In this document: one piece after another, positions 16,350-25,057 of the stretch
Position numbering within the stretch: position 1 is the first letter of the stretch
Layout of the letters: each line of letters opens with the position of its first letter
Made by a program: the position numbers and the translations under genes
Notes under the pieces: model-generated
What the model saw: the letters and a program-made list of their open reading frames with translations, nothing else
Databases searched by the model: none
What the model was told of the DNA's origin: nothing
Assembly: GCA_017559545.1 (NCBI GenBank)
Contig: JAFYRK010000132.1
Location: forward strand, 1-41,075
Origin: Bacteroidales bacterium
GTDB lineage: Bacteria; Bacteroidota; Bacteroidia; Bacteroidales; UBA932
Reading direction: 5' to 3'
DNA: 41,075 nt

Positions 16350-16378
16350 AATTACTAATTATTTGTCAATTAGGCAAA
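16347..16378 (-). promoter_or_regulatory. Candidate promoter of psd
   Basis: Minus strand TTTG (16378-16375), 20-bp spacer, TAATTTCG (16354-16347), a one-mismatch -7 element. The start site would fall inside the palindrome at 16324-16349. Confidence 0.45.
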
Positions 16379-16381
16379 TTG

Positions 16382-17239
16382 TTAAAGGCAGAGGACGTCC
16401 CAAGCTACCAGATAGATGATACCGATAGGAACAGCAATCAAGGCGCTGTCAAAACGGTCCAGGAGACCTCCATGTCCCGGAATGATATTGCCGGAATCCT
16501 TGACATCATAATGTCTCTTCCACTGCGACTCGATCAGGTCACCATATACACCGGCTACATTGAGCAAAACAGCAATCGCTATACAATGTATCAGGTCAAA
16601 GGTATGGCGTCCTGATGTAAGAGGAAAAATTCCGGTATAATACAATACTACAGAGATTACTATGGCCATCATCAATCCTCCCCAGAATCCTATCCATGAC
16701 TTCTTAGGAGAGATAGACGGGAACAGTTTCTTACCGTACTTCTGACCAAGAGTAATTCCGAAAAGATATGCTCCAACGTCAGAGCCCCATATGATAGCGA
16801 AGAAGGAAAGCAAGAGAATTCCGTTGAACTCTCCTTCCGGATCAAAGGCTGCAAAATTTATTACAGACCATGGAACTGCGATATAGATTATTGCAGTGTA
16901 AAGATTTGCAAACTTATTGAAGCGAGACTTATCCTTGACATACAGCGAATTGATCATCAGGAGGAATATCGGCACAAATGCCAGGATCACAAGTCTGCCT
17001 GGGAAATTGAATCCCTTGAAAAGCCATACCAGTGTAAACAAAGTTGCACCGGCCAGAATTGACAGGAGCTGGGAATACTTATATTCCTTTCCACAGGTCA
17101 TCCTGAGAAACTCCCACATCATCACAACCAGTGCGAAGAGCATCACTGCTCCAAATACAAACTTATTGGTGAGAAACGCGGCAAGCATTATTGCCGCGAA
17201 TCCCACACCTGATATGGTTCTTTTAATAAAATTATTCAT
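16382..17239 (-). CDS. cdsA: Phosphatidate cytidylyltransferase
   Basis: Inner-membrane enzyme making CDP-diacylglycerol from phosphatidic acid and CTP, the branch point of phospholipid synthesis. The 285 residues contain about eight hydrophobic segments. The C-terminal CdsA signature is present: SPKKSWIGFWGG at about 177-188, then GVYGDLIESQWKRHYDVKDSGNIIPGHGGLLDRFDSAL at about 227-265, including the metal-binding D-x3-S and DRFDS aspartates. Its start overlaps the ftsH stop by eight bases, indicating translational coupling. FtsH governs lipid balance in other bacteria by degrading envelope enzymes, which makes the pairing sensible, though that link is an inference here. Confidence 0.95.
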   Translation of the reverse strand: MNNFIKRTISGVGFAAIMLAAFLTNKFVFGAVMLFALVVMMWEFLRMTCGKEYKYSQLLSILAGATLFTLVWLFKGFNFPGRLVILAFVPIFLLMINSLYVKDKSRFNKFANLYTAIIYIAVPWSVINFAAFDPEGEFNGILLLSFFAIIWGSDVGAYLFGITLGQKYGKKLFPSISPKKSWIGFWGGLMMAIVISVVLYYTGIFPLTSGRHTFDLIHCIAIAVLLNVAGVYGDLIESQWKRHYDVKDSGNIIPGHGGLLDRFDSALIAVPIGIIYLVAWDVLCL

Positions 17240-19214
17240 TGGTCTGGCCTTCTGTTTCTTCTGCGACCTCTTCAGGATCCTTCTTTACCGGCTCATCAGC
17301 GGCTGCACCGGCACGTGGACCGAAAATCCTTTCAAGATCGTCTGCAAAGATAACTTCTTTCTCCAATAATAAAGCGGCCAACTGACTGAATCCGTCAAAA
17401 TTTTCCCTGAGCAGCTGCTCTGTCTTGTCGTGGATGCTCTCAACAAGCTCCTTAACCTCCTTATCTATGAGTTCAGCAGTCTTCTCGCTATATGGTTTTC
17501 CAAGCTCGAATCCCCTCGATCCTGTAGAATCATAATATGATACAGTTCCGATTTCGTCGCTCATACCATAATATGTAACCATGCCATATGCCATCTTTGT
17601 AAGACGCTCAAGATCATTGAGTGCACCGGTAGAAGGCTGTCCGTTCACGATTTCCTCGGCAACGCGACCTGCTATAAGCGAGCACATCTCATCGATCATC
17701 TGTTCCTTGGTGATCAGCTGGCGCTCCTCAGGAAGATACCAGGCTGCTCCAAGAGCCTGTCCACGAGGTACGATGGTTACCTTGAAAAGAGGATGCGCAT
17801 TTGGAAGGAGCCAGCTTACAGTTGCGTGTCCTGCCTCATGGTGCGCGATAGACTTCTTCTCTTCAGGAGTTATGATCTTTGACTTTCTCTCCAGACCTCC
17901 GATTATTCTGTCAACTGCATCAAGGAAATCCTGCTTGTCAATTGCCTTCTTGTCCTTACGTGCAGCTGTAAGGGCTGCCTCGTTGCAGACGTTAGCAAGG
18001 TCTGCACCTGAGAATCCTGGAGTATGCTTGGCAAGGAACTCTACATCAAAATCGTCAGCAAGTTTGAGACCGCGAAGATGTACCATAAGGATCTCCTCTC
18101 TTTCCTTCAAGTCTGGAAGCTCAACGTGAATCTGACGGTCAAAACGTCCGGCACGCATGAGAGCCTTATCGAGAATATCTGCTCGGTTTGTCGCTGCAAG
18201 AATGATTACACCAGAGTTTGTACCGAATCCGTCCATTTCTGTAAGGAGCTGATTCAAAGTATTTTCACGCTCATCATTTGAAGAGAAGCCTCCATTCTTG
18301 CTTCTTGCGCGACCTACAGCATCGATCTCATCAATGAATACGATACATGGGGCTTTTTCCTTTGCCTGACGGAAGAGGTCACGCACACGTGATGCACCTA
18401 CTCCGACGAACATCTCTACGAAATCTGATCCAGAAATCGAGAAGAAAGGAACATTGGCCTCGCCCGCTACAGCCTTTGCAAGGAGGGTCTTTCCTGTGCC
18501 TGGAGGGCCTACCAGAAGTGCACCCTTAGGAATCTTTCCTCCGAGAGCAGTATATTTCTTCGGGTTCTTGAGAAAGTCAACGATTTCCATCACTTCGTCC
18601 TTAGCTCCATAAAGACCAGCCACATCCTTGAATGTCACCTGGTTCTCACCTTTCTCTGCAAGCTTTCCGGTAGACTTTCCTACATTGAAGATACCGCCTG
18701 GGCCTCCCGGACCGCCACCCATGTTTCTGTTCACTCCCCTGAACATGAATACCCACATAAGGATAAGAAGAAGAGGGAAAATCAGCCACTCGAGCATGCT
18801 CCACCAGCTTTCGTGGTTCTCAATGACCACCTTGACCTGACGGTCTTCCGGAAGCTGGGCGTTGAGTTCTCCGAACATCTCCTCAGCATTGAAACTGCCT
18901 GAGACAAGGAAAATGAAGTGCGGAGACTTCTCGGGCACCTTTCCACCGAACTTATCGGCATAGTTCTCGATACGCTCCGGGCGCATAGTGACACGGCCTT
19001 CGTATTCATTTCTGATGAACACAACTTCCTTGATATCACCTGCAAGCCACTGCTTCTTTACGTCTGCCCACTCCTCTTTCTGAGGGTTTGAACCACCCTG
19101 GTTAAAGAACATCCATCCAATCGCAATAAGGAGGATAAAATATATCCAGGATATATTGAACTTAATCCTCACGGGTTTGTTTCCGCGAGGAGCATTATTC
19201 TTGTTTTCTGCCAT
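17232..19214 (-). CDS. ftsH: ATP-dependent zinc metalloprotease FtsH
   Basis: Hexameric membrane AAA+ protease that extracts and degrades membrane and cytosolic substrates. Layout of 660 residues: TM1 at about 22-37 ([16 protein letters not shown]), periplasmic domain 40-138, TM2 at about 140-158, and a Gly-rich linker (GGGPGGPGG). The AAA module has Walker A GPPGTGKT (236-243), Walker B IVFIDE (291-296) and the SRH around [20 protein letters not shown] with its arginine fingers. The M41 protease domain has zinc motif HEAGH (459-463) and the third ligand Asp534 ([11 protein letters not shown]). The acidic, Glu/Pro-rich C-terminal tail ([16 protein letters not shown]) is variable in the family. 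It follows rsfS by 15 bp and overlaps cdsA. Confidence 0.98.
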   Translation of the reverse strand: MAENKNNAPRGNKPVRIKFNISWIYFILLIAIGWMFFNQGGSNPQKEEWADVKKQWLAGDIKEVVFIRNEYEGRVTMRPERIENYADKFGGKVPEKSPHFIFLVSGSFNAEEMFGELNAQLPEDRQVKVVIENHESWWSMLEWLIFPLLLILMWVFMFRGVNRNMGGGPGGPGGIFNVGKSTGKLAEKGENQVTFKDVAGLYGAKDEVMEIVDFLKNPKKYTALGGKIPKGALLVGPPGTGKTLLAKAVAGEANVPFFSISGSDFVEMFVGVGASRVRDLFRQAKEKAPCIVFIDEIDAVGRARSKNGGFSSNDERENTLNQLLTEMDGFGTNSGVIILAATNRADILDKALMRAGRFDRQIHVELPDLKEREEILMVHLRGLKLADDFDVEFLAKHTPGFSGADLANVCNEAALTAARKDKKAIDKQDFLDAVDRIIGGLERKSKIITPEEKKSIAHHEAGHATVSWLLPNAHPLFKVTIVPRGQALGAAWYLPEERQLITKEQMIDEMCSLIAGRVAEEIVNGQPSTGALNDLERLTKMAYGMVTYYGMSDEIGTVSYYDSTGSRGFELGKPYSEKTAELIDKEVKELVESIHDKTEQLLRENFDGFSQLAALLLEKEVIFADDLERIFGPRAGAAADEPVKKDPEEVAEETEGQTNE

Positions 19215-19229
19215 ATTATCTGTTGGAAA

Positions 19230-19577
19230 TTAGTCTTCGTAAACTGTACGCTCTGCGTCAGCCCAGAGGTCTTCGAGTCTATAGAATGCTCTGTAAGGAG
19301 TCTGGAACACGTGTACCACGATATCGCCGTAGTCAAGGATTACCCAGAATGCGTTCTCCTTACCCTGGGTGCGGATTACCTTTCTCCTGCACTTCTCGAT
19401 CATCCTATCCTCTACGTTGTCCGCGATTGCGCACACAGCCGGAGTCGAGTCTGCGTTACATACTATGAAATAATCTGAAATTGCTGTTCCGATAGGTTTA
19501 AGGTCAAGCGACACCACATCCTGTCCTTTCTTTTCGAGCATTGCGTCTGCAATAACCTTGAGAGCTTTATTGTCCAT
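19230..19577 (-). CDS. rsfS: Ribosomal silencing factor RsfS
   Basis: Binds ribosomal protein L14 on the 50S subunit and blocks subunit joining under nutrient limitation. The 115-residue protein matches the Iojap/RsfS family: DYFIVCNADSTPAVCAIADNVEDRM near the centre and ENAFWVILDYGDIVVHVFQTPYRAFYRLEDLWADA at the end, with the hallmark (W/L)DYGD..VH motif. First gene of the rsfS-ftsH-cdsA series, 15 bp before ftsH, an arrangement frequent in Bacteroidota. It shares a 56-bp divergent promoter region with birA. Confidence 0.95.
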   Translation of the reverse strand: MDNKALKVIADAMLEKKGQDVVSLDLKPIGTAISDYFIVCNADSTPAVCAIADNVEDRMIEKCRRKVIRTQGKENAFWVILDYGDIVVHVFQTPYRAFYRLEDLWADAERTVYED

Positions 19578-19641
19578 TATCTGAATTATGTTAAATTTGT
19601 AAAAACCTCACAAAGATAATCAAAATCCGCACCATGGCAAA
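19569..19641. promoter_or_regulatory. Overlapping divergent promoters for rsfS (-) and birA (+)
   Basis: Minus strand: TTTG (19641-19638), 19-bp spacer, TATCTTTG (19618-19611) for rsfS. Plus strand: ATTG (19569-19572), 19-bp spacer, TAAATTTG (19592-19599) for birA. Both fit the consensus, and each -33 element lies inside the opposite gene's first codons, so the two promoters may compete. Confidence 0.6.
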
Positions 19642-20296
19642 GAAGCATGACATTATATGGTTGGAAAGCGTTGATTCGACCAATGAAGAGTGCAGGAGGC
19701 ACATTTCAGACATTGACAATTTGTCAGTCGTGGCAGCGCTGTCACAAACTTCCGGCAAAGGTCAAAGAGGCAACAGCTGGATTTCAGCACCTGGTAAAAA
19801 CCTGACCTTCAGCGTTGTCCTGAAGTTCCCTTCAAGCGTCAGCGCAGGAGAGCCGGAGCCGGTCAAAGCATATGATCAGTTCGTACTTAGCGAAATTGCC
19901 GCCCTGGCAGTCGTAGATCTGCTGGCCGAACACGGGATTCAGGCGAAAATCAAGTGGCCGAACGACATATATGCAGGGGAAAAGAAGATCTGCGGGATCC
20001 TCATAGAGAACACTCTCCAAGGAGAATGGATCCAGCATAGCATTATTGGCATAGGACTGAATGTCAATCAGAGAAACTTTGATGCCACGCTACCGAATCC
20101 GACTTCAATGGTGCTTTGCAACGGTTCATCAGACCTGGAGACGCATACACTTCTTGAAGAGTTTATGGACATACTTAATGCATATCTGGACAGATACTGC
20201 CACATCCGCGGAGGCTATGCAAACCTCCGCAAGATGTACCTTTCACAGCTCTGGCCGAATGATGATCCGGCAAAGATCAGCGCATTGCTGCAATAA
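19634..20296 (+). CDS. birA: Biotin-[acetyl-CoA-carboxylase] ligase, catalytic form without HTH
   Basis: Activates biotin to biotinyl-AMP and attaches it to the carrier lysine of biotin-dependent carboxylases. The 220 residues begin directly with the catalytic domain (DIIWLESVDSTNEECRRH). They show the biotinyl-AMP loop SGKGQRGNSWIS (a GRGRRG-type loop with Lys and Gln substitutions), the core strand KWPNDIYAGEKKICGILIEN with the catalytic lysine, and IIGIGLNVNQ. There is no N-terminal winged helix, so it cannot be a repressor of biotin genes like the E. coli protein. The C-terminal SH3-like domain is largely missing, as in many compact Bacteroidota enzymes. The last 20 bp overlap the convergent rpe. 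Confidence 0.92.
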   Translation: MAKKHDIIWLESVDSTNEECRRHISDIDNLSVVAALSQTSGKGQRGNSWISAPGKNLTFSVVLKFPSSVSAGEPEPVKAYDQFVLSEIAALAVVDLLAEHGIQAKIKWPNDIYAGEKKICGILIENTLQGEWIQHSIIGIGLNVNQRNFDATLPNPTSMVLCNGSSDLETHTLLEEFMDILNAYLDRYCHIRGGYANLRKMYLSQLWPNDDPAKISALLQ

Positions 20297-20915
20297 CCTC
20301 CGCAGGGTCCGATGCCTTGAATACAGCACTTCCTGCTACGAGAATTTCTGCGCCGGCATCAATCAGTCTCTGCGCGTTGTCAGGACATACGCCACCGTCC
20401 ACTTCGATCTTGACATCAAGGCCATGGCGATCGATCTCGGCCTTAAGCGTCCTTATCCTGTTATATGTATCTTCAATGAACTTCTGACCACCAAAACCAG
20501 CGAACACTGACATCAGGATGATATAATCACAGAGGTGGAGATACGGATACAGACTCTCTACCGGTAAATCCGGATTGATGACAAGACCTGCCTTCATTCC
20601 TGTCTCGCGGATATGGAGAAGCACCTGAGCAGGCTTGTCAGTCGCATTCAGGTGGAAGCTCAGCATCTGAGTGCCCAGCTTTGCGAATCGGTCAACGTAC
20701 TTCTCCGGATGTACGATCATCAGGTGCACATCAAGTGGTTTCTCTGCAATTGAGGCAATCGCCTCCACTATAGGGAATCCGTATGAAATATTTGGAACAA
20801 ATGTTCCGTCCATGATATCAAGATGGAACAGGTCTGCGTGTTTATTTACAAGCTGGACATCCTTCTCAAGATGGAGAAAGTCAGCTGCAAGCATCGATGG
20901 TGCTATAAGTGTCAT
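20277..20915 (-). CDS. rpe: Ribulose-phosphate 3-epimerase
   Basis: Interconverts D-ribulose 5-phosphate and D-xylulose 5-phosphate in the pentose phosphate pathway. The 212-residue TIM barrel has the family signatures: APSMLAADFLHL at the start, LFHLDIMDGTFVPNISYG (metal-binding His and catalytic Asp34 region), PLDVHLMIVHPEKY, VFAGFGGQKFIEDTYNRI and the second catalytic Asp in VKIEVDGGV. The end (LVAGSAVFKASDPAEVIAAMR) holds the phosphate-binding GSAVF. It starts 7 bp after the pepD stop, so pepD-rpe is a likely pair, and its 3' end overlaps birA on the opposite strand. Confidence 0.96.
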   Translation of the reverse strand: MTLIAPSMLAADFLHLEKDVQLVNKHADLFHLDIMDGTFVPNISYGFPIVEAIASIAEKPLDVHLMIVHPEKYVDRFAKLGTQMLSFHLNATDKPAQVLLHIRETGMKAGLVINPDLPVESLYPYLHLCDYIILMSVFAGFGGQKFIEDTYNRIRTLKAEIDRHGLDVKIEVDGGVCPDNAQRLIDAGAEILVAGSAVFKASDPAEVIAAMR

Positions 20916-20922
20916 AATCTTC

Positions 20923-22362
20923 TTATTTATAATTAACTACAACATCAACGAGAAGATCCACAAACTTGTCAAGCGATGCAAGATCAAGGCGTTCACCCGG
21001 AGCATGCACTCCCCTGAGTGTCGGTCCAAATGACACCATGTCAAGGCCCGGGAACTTCTCTGTAAATAGACCGCACTCAAGACCGGCATGGATTGCCTTT
21101 ACCTTAGGATCAACACCGAAAAGCTTTCTATATGAAGCCACGCAGGCATCTCTTACTGGAGATTCTGCAGCCGGAGCCCATCCTGGATACTCTCCCTCAT
21201 GTGTTACAGTAGCTCCTGCAAGCACGAAGCATGCCTCCATCTTCGCTGCTGCAGCGCGACGCGCCGCAGTAACGCAGCTGCGCTGGCTTGAACCGATGCG
21301 GATAACTCCTGGCTTAGTCATCTTGACAGAAGCAAGATTAGTCGAAGTCTCAACGAAATTCTCTATTTCCTGGCTCATAGCAAGTACACCATGAGGTGCC
21401 GCGCAAAGAGCCGTGATGAGGTTCCACGATGTCATCTCGTCAATAGCCTTCACATCCTCCAGCTCCAGCTCAACCTCATCAAATCCGAGCTTAAGCTCAG
21501 TCTCGATTGCACCATATTCTTCCGCCACGTCAGCGGCATAAGCCTCAAGGCGCTCGTTGATGATATCCAATGTGTCAGGCTCTGCTGCAATCACAGCCTT
21601 AGCCTCACGTGCAATCGCATTTCTCTTGTTACCGCCGTCAATCGTAACAAGCTGCCAGTCGAGGTCCAGACAGCTATAAAGGAAGCGTCCGAGGAGCTGC
21701 ACAGAGTTTGCGCGACCCTTGTTGATGTCGTCACCGCTGTGTCCGCCCATAGCGTCCTTCACGAAAACTTCTTCAAGTTCGAAGCCTTCCTGTACGTCAA
21801 CATCAGTATAATGGAACTCAGCCGTAGTGTCAAGTCCTCCTGCACAGCCGACGAAAATCTCGCCCTCATCCTCAGAATCAAGGTTAAGAAGCACTTTTCC
21901 AGTGAAGAATCCTGGTTGAAGTGCCATAGCACCGTCAAGGCCGGTCTCCTCTGCTGTCGTAAAGAGACATTCGATCTTTCCGCATGGAATGTCAGTCACG
22001 AGCATTGCCATCTGAGCCGCAACACCGATACCGCAATCTGCGCCGAGTGTAGTATCCGGAGCGATCATCCATCCGTCTTTGATGATATACTTGATAGGGT
22101 CCTTTGCAAAATCATGTTCTACCCCCTCGTTCTTCTCGCAGACCATGTCTGTATGACTCTGGAGAACGATTACAGGAACACTCTCAAATCCCGGAGCTGC
22201 CTCCTTGACAATCAGGACGTTACCAGCCTCATCTGTCTTGCATTCGAGATTATTCTCTGCTGCAAAATTCTGGAGGTATGCGATTATGTGTTCCTCGTGA
22301 CCAGACTCTCTTGGGATTTTGGTGATTTCCTTGAAATAGGACAAGACTTTTTCTGAGTTCAT
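20923..22362 (-). CDS. pepD: Aminoacyl-histidine dipeptidase (cytosol non-specific dipeptidase, M20)
   Basis: Cytoplasmic metallopeptidase that cleaves dipeptides such as Xaa-His. The 479-residue length is typical of PepD. Zinc-site motifs are present: VIVLQSHTDMVCEKN (His70 and Asp72), TLGADCGIGVAAQMA (Asp109, bridging), the general base pair in TTAEETGLDG (Glu138-Glu139) and a late His in GVHAPGERLD. The lid/dimerisation domain interrupts the catalytic domain, around GGHSGDDINKGRANSVQLLGRFL. It has its own TATCTTTG promoter and is followed closely by rpe. Dipeptide use suits a peptide-fermenting gut anaerobe. Confidence 0.95.
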   Translation of the reverse strand: MNSEKVLSYFKEITKIPRESGHEEHIIAYLQNFAAENNLECKTDEAGNVLIVKEAAPGFESVPVIVLQSHTDMVCEKNEGVEHDFAKDPIKYIIKDGWMIAPDTTLGADCGIGVAAQMAMLVTDIPCGKIECLFTTAEETGLDGAMALQPGFFTGKVLLNLDSEDEGEIFVGCAGGLDTTAEFHYTDVDVQEGFELEEVFVKDAMGGHSGDDINKGRANSVQLLGRFLYSCLDLDWQLVTIDGGNKRNAIAREAKAVIAAEPDTLDIINERLEAYAADVAEEYGAIETELKLGFDEVELELEDVKAIDEMTSWNLITALCAAPHGVLAMSQEIENFVETSTNLASVKMTKPGVIRIGSSQRSCVTAARRAAAAKMEACFVLAGATVTHEGEYPGWAPAAESPVRDACVASYRKLFGVDPKVKAIHAGLECGLFTEKFPGLDMVSFGPTLRGVHAPGERLDLASLDKFVDLLVDVVVNYK

Positions 22363-22386
22363 ATATGTAATATTAATAGTTTAATG

Positions 22387-22394
22387 CAAAGATA
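22387..22394 (-). promoter_or_regulatory. -7 promoter element of pepD
   Basis: TATCTTTG on the minus strand, 24 bp before the pepD ATG. The expected -33 position falls in the T-rich tail of the dnaA terminator and shows no clear TTTG at 19 bp. Confidence 0.5.
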
Positions 22395-22407
22395 AAACAA
22401 TATAGAT

Positions 22408-22444
22408 ACAAAAAAAAGATAGAAACCTCAATGGTCTCTATCTT
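22408..22444 (-). terminator. Intrinsic terminator of dnaA
   Basis: Minus-strand stem AAGATAGAGACC (22444-22433), 5-nt loop, GGTTTCTATCTT (22427-22416), then a run of T. One wobble pair. The stem overlaps the dnaA stop codon by two bases and its T tract runs into the pepD promoter region. Confidence 0.85.
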
Positions 22445-23870
22445 ATCTCTTGACTGGAACGAGAAGCTTCTCTATATCAGTCACATATTGCTTGAATGTC
22501 TTGTCTGTCGACATCAGGTCAGTCACTGTCGTACAAGCATGAAGCACTGTAGCGTGGTCTTTACCTCCGATTTCAGCTCCGATTGTCGAGAGCGAGCAGT
22601 TTGAGATCAGAATCCTGGACATGTACATCGCAATCTGTCTTGCTTGAACAATCTGACGCTTGCGTGTCTTGGAAAGAAGCTCATCACGGGTGATCTTGAA
22701 GTATTCGCATACGACTCTCTGAACCTTGTCTATTGAAACATCGTTCTGCTCTTCGCCAACTATCTTTTCTGTGATTGACTCCGCGAGTTTTACAGTAATC
22801 TCCCTGTGTGCAAGTGTTGCATTTGCAAGAAGCGAAATCAGTGCACCCTCAAGCTCTCGGAAGTTAGACTTGATTCTATGTGCAAGGAACTCAAGTACAT
22901 CTTCCTTCAACTGAATACCTTCTCTGTCCGCTCTTGCGCGAAGCATCTCAAGTCTTGTAGTGTAATCCGGCTTCTGAAGCTCTACAGACAATCCCCACTT
23001 GAGTCTTGAAAGAAGTCTCGCCTCGAAATGCTCGAGATCAGCCGGAGCACGGTCTGACGTAAAGATCAGCTGCTTGCCTGACTGGTGGAGGTGGTTGAAG
23101 ATAGAGAAGAATGCGTTCTGCGTTCCTGGTCCATTGAGATCCTGGATATCATCCATGATCAGCACATCCATCTTCTGGTAAAAAGCTATGAAGTCTGTGA
23201 ACTTATTCTTTACATTCACCGCATCCATGAACTGAGTCTTGAAACGGCTGGCAGGAACATATAGAACTACAAGCTCAGGATATTTCTTCTTGATTGCGAT
23301 ACCGATAGCCTGTGCAAGATGGGTCTTTCCAAGTCCCGGACCTCCAAAAAGGAAGAGAGGATTGAAAGGTGTCTTGCCTGGCGCTGCAGAAATACTCTCG
23401 CCGGCAGTGAATCCCATTCTGTTGCACTCACCTACTACAAGGTTCTCGAAACAGTAAACAGGATTGAGCTGTGGATTTACCTGTATTCTCTGCATTCCTG
23501 GGAAAACGACAGCTCCTGGTGAGCCACTGCCTGTGGTATATGTCTCGACAGAGATCGACTTATTTCCCGGAGTGTTGCCATGCGCAGCCGGATAATTTAG
23601 CGATTGTGCTCTCTGCACTGGAGTTGTAACATATCTCAGTCTGGCACCTACTCCCAACTCCTTCTTCAATGCTGCCTTGAGAAGATCAAGGTATGCATCT
23701 TCGATATACTCACGGAAGAACTCTGACGGAACCTCAATCAAAAGAGTCGCCTCCTCCAGTGAAACAGGCCTGATCGGCCTGAACCAGACTGCGAACTGCT
23801 TAGGATCGATGTTCTCCCTGATAAAATTCAGGCAGTTGTTCCATACAGCTATGTGTCTTTCGTTAGTCAT
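22443..23870 (-). CDS. dnaA: Chromosomal replication initiator protein DnaA
   Basis: AAA+ ATPase that opens oriC. 475 residues: domain I (1-80), a linker (about 85-125), and an AAA+ core beginning NPVYCFENLVVGECNRMGFTAGE. The core has Walker A GGPGLGKT (176-183), Walker B VLIMDD (236-241), sensor 1 (LIFTSDRAP) and the RLLSRLKWGLSVELQKPD arginine-finger region. The C-terminal DNA-binding domain ends with the DnaA signature IGGKDHATVLHACTTV. The linker is short and Gly/Ser-rich. It is transcribed alone, with an AT-rich 269-bp region upstream and a terminator downstream. The dnaN/recF neighbours common in other phyla are absent, as usual in Bacteroidota. Confidence 0.97.
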   Translation of the reverse strand: MTNERHIAVWNNCLNFIRENIDPKQFAVWFRPIRPVSLEEATLLIEVPSEFFREYIEDAYLDLLKAALKKELGVGARLRYVTTPVQRAQSLNYPAAHGNTPGNKSISVETYTTGSGSPGAVVFPGMQRIQVNPQLNPVYCFENLVVGECNRMGFTAGESISAAPGKTPFNPLFLFGGPGLGKTHLAQAIGIAIKKKYPELVVLYVPASRFKTQFMDAVNVKNKFTDFIAFYQKMDVLIMDDIQDLNGPGTQNAFFSIFNHLHQSGKQLIFTSDRAPADLEHFEARLLSRLKWGLSVELQKPDYTTRLEMLRARADREGIQLKEDVLEFLAHRIKSNFRELEGALISLLANATLAHREITVKLAESITEKIVGEEQNDVSIDKVQRVVCEYFKITRDELLSKTRKRQIVQARQIAMYMSRILISNCSLSTIGAEIGGKDHATVLHACTTVTDLMSTDKTFKQYVTDIEKLLVPVKR

Positions 23871-24139
23871 GTATCCGTTAGAAGTAAGTTTTAGGGAGTG
23901 TTTCTGAAATCGGATACAAAGATGAGGAAAAAAAAGTTATAAAAAATATTTTTTTCTCTTGTTTTTTTATTTTGTTTGACAGGGTACGAAATTTTTTCAG
24001 CACATTTTTCATTTTCTTAACTCGTTGTTTATCAGCGCATTACAAAGATGAAAAACCTGTAAATCATTGTAATATATGCATTTATCAATTTTGAAGATTT
24101 CCAAACTGATAATTTGTTGATAACCCTGTTCGTAACGCT
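23871..24139. other. AT-rich dnaA upstream region with DnaA-box-like sites
   Basis: No gene. The dnaA-proximal half (about 23925-24000) is extremely AT-rich. The distal half has four TTATCA cores in about 95 bp: 24029-24034 and 24082-24087 on plus, 24112-24107 and 24123-24118 on minus. The best is TTATCAACA (24123-24115), one base off the TTATCCACA DnaA box. Two CATCTTTG elements (23924-23917 and near 24050) could be dnaA -7 boxes. A GTATCCG/CGGATAC pair (23872-23878, 23911-23917) brackets the dnaA leader. It could be a dnaA autoregulatory region or part of an origin. Confidence 0.4.
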
Positions 24140-25051
24140 TTAGAACACGGAAATCTTCAAGTATTTCTTAGGATTTTCCTGTATTTTTTTGACTAAAGAA
24201 TCAACATCATTCAAAAGTTCATCTACCGAGTCATAAACTGATCCGTCAACAAGAAGTTTCCCAACACTTCCGTCAGGATCGTTGATATTCTGAAGAAGAT
24301 CGTTAAATGATTTGATCAACGCTTCGATATCAGACTCATTCAGGGACGAAACCATTTCGTTCGCTCCGCTCAGCAAAGTATCCACCTGCCCGACCATCGA
24401 GCCAAGCTTAACGGATATATTCTCCAAATTGGTTATGAAAGCAGAAATCTCCTCAGACTTTCCATTTACAGCACCCGCAATGCCGCTAACATTCTTCATA
24501 GTCTTTTCAAGATGTGCCAACGTCCTGGCAATAGCGTTTCTGTTAGCCTCGGAAAGCATAGAATTAATTCCGGCCACTGTTACCGATAGACTGTCGAGAG
24601 CATCCGTCACTTTTGCCATCAGAGGCTCCACACCAGCCGCAAGACCGTCAAGAAGGCCAGCCTCATAAGACGGAACAAGCGTTCCACCATCCTCTACAGC
24701 GACATCGGAAGTACCAAGTTCGACCTTCACTCCCTTTCCGCCCATGATATCCACAGCGTAAATGGTCATCTTCGAATCAGCAGGAATACGAAACTCCTTC
24801 ATTACCGAGCAAGTCACCTTGAAAAGCTCCTTCTCAGGCTGATAGACAACCTCACTGACCTTTCCTGCCTTATATCCTTTAATGAACACTGGAGCAGACT
24901 CTACCAGCCCATCTACATTCGCATATTCAGATACGATCTCTATCTCTTTATTTAATATATCCTTACCGCGAAGGTAGTTGATTACAAAAAAAGATGCAGT
25001 AAGCACTACAACAACAAAAACACCGATCTTGAATTCCTTTGAATATTTCAT
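24140..25051 (-). CDS. MCE/MlaD-family lipid-transport protein
   Basis: A 303-residue inner-membrane-anchored protein of the mammalian-cell-entry family, whose members form hexameric rings that shuttle lipids between inner and outer membranes. One N-terminal TM helix (about 8-26, IGVFVVVVLTASFFVINYL) is followed by a single MCE domain (about 38-115, VSEYANVDGLVESAPVFIKGYKAGKVSEV ... MTIYAVDIMGGKGVKVELG). A long helical C-terminus (about 135-300) is rich in amphipathic heptads and probably builds a periplasmic needle or coiled coil. No permease or ATPase of the Mla type lies beside it. It follows the amidase gene by 6 bp, a pairing seen widely in Bacteroidota, with lptD divergent, making an envelope block. 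Confidence 0.88.
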   Translation of the reverse strand: MKYSKEFKIGVFVVVVLTASFFVINYLRGKDILNKEIEIVSEYANVDGLVESAPVFIKGYKAGKVSEVVYQPEKELFKVTCSVMKEFRIPADSKMTIYAVDIMGGKGVKVELGTSDVAVEDGGTLVPSYEAGLLDGLAAGVEPLMAKVTDALDSLSVTVAGINSMLSEANRNAIARTLAHLEKTMKNVSGIAGAVNGKSEEISAFITNLENISVKLGSMVGQVDTLLSGANEMVSSLNESDIEALIKSFNDLLQNINDPDGSVGKLLVDGSVYDSVDELLNDVDSLVKKIQENPKKYLKISVF

Positions 25052-25057
25052 TTCAAT

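Noticed and set aside
21391-22356. 321-codon plus-strand frame opposite pepD
   Set aside because: Shadow of the strongly supported pepD coding strand; no domain, promoter or start support.
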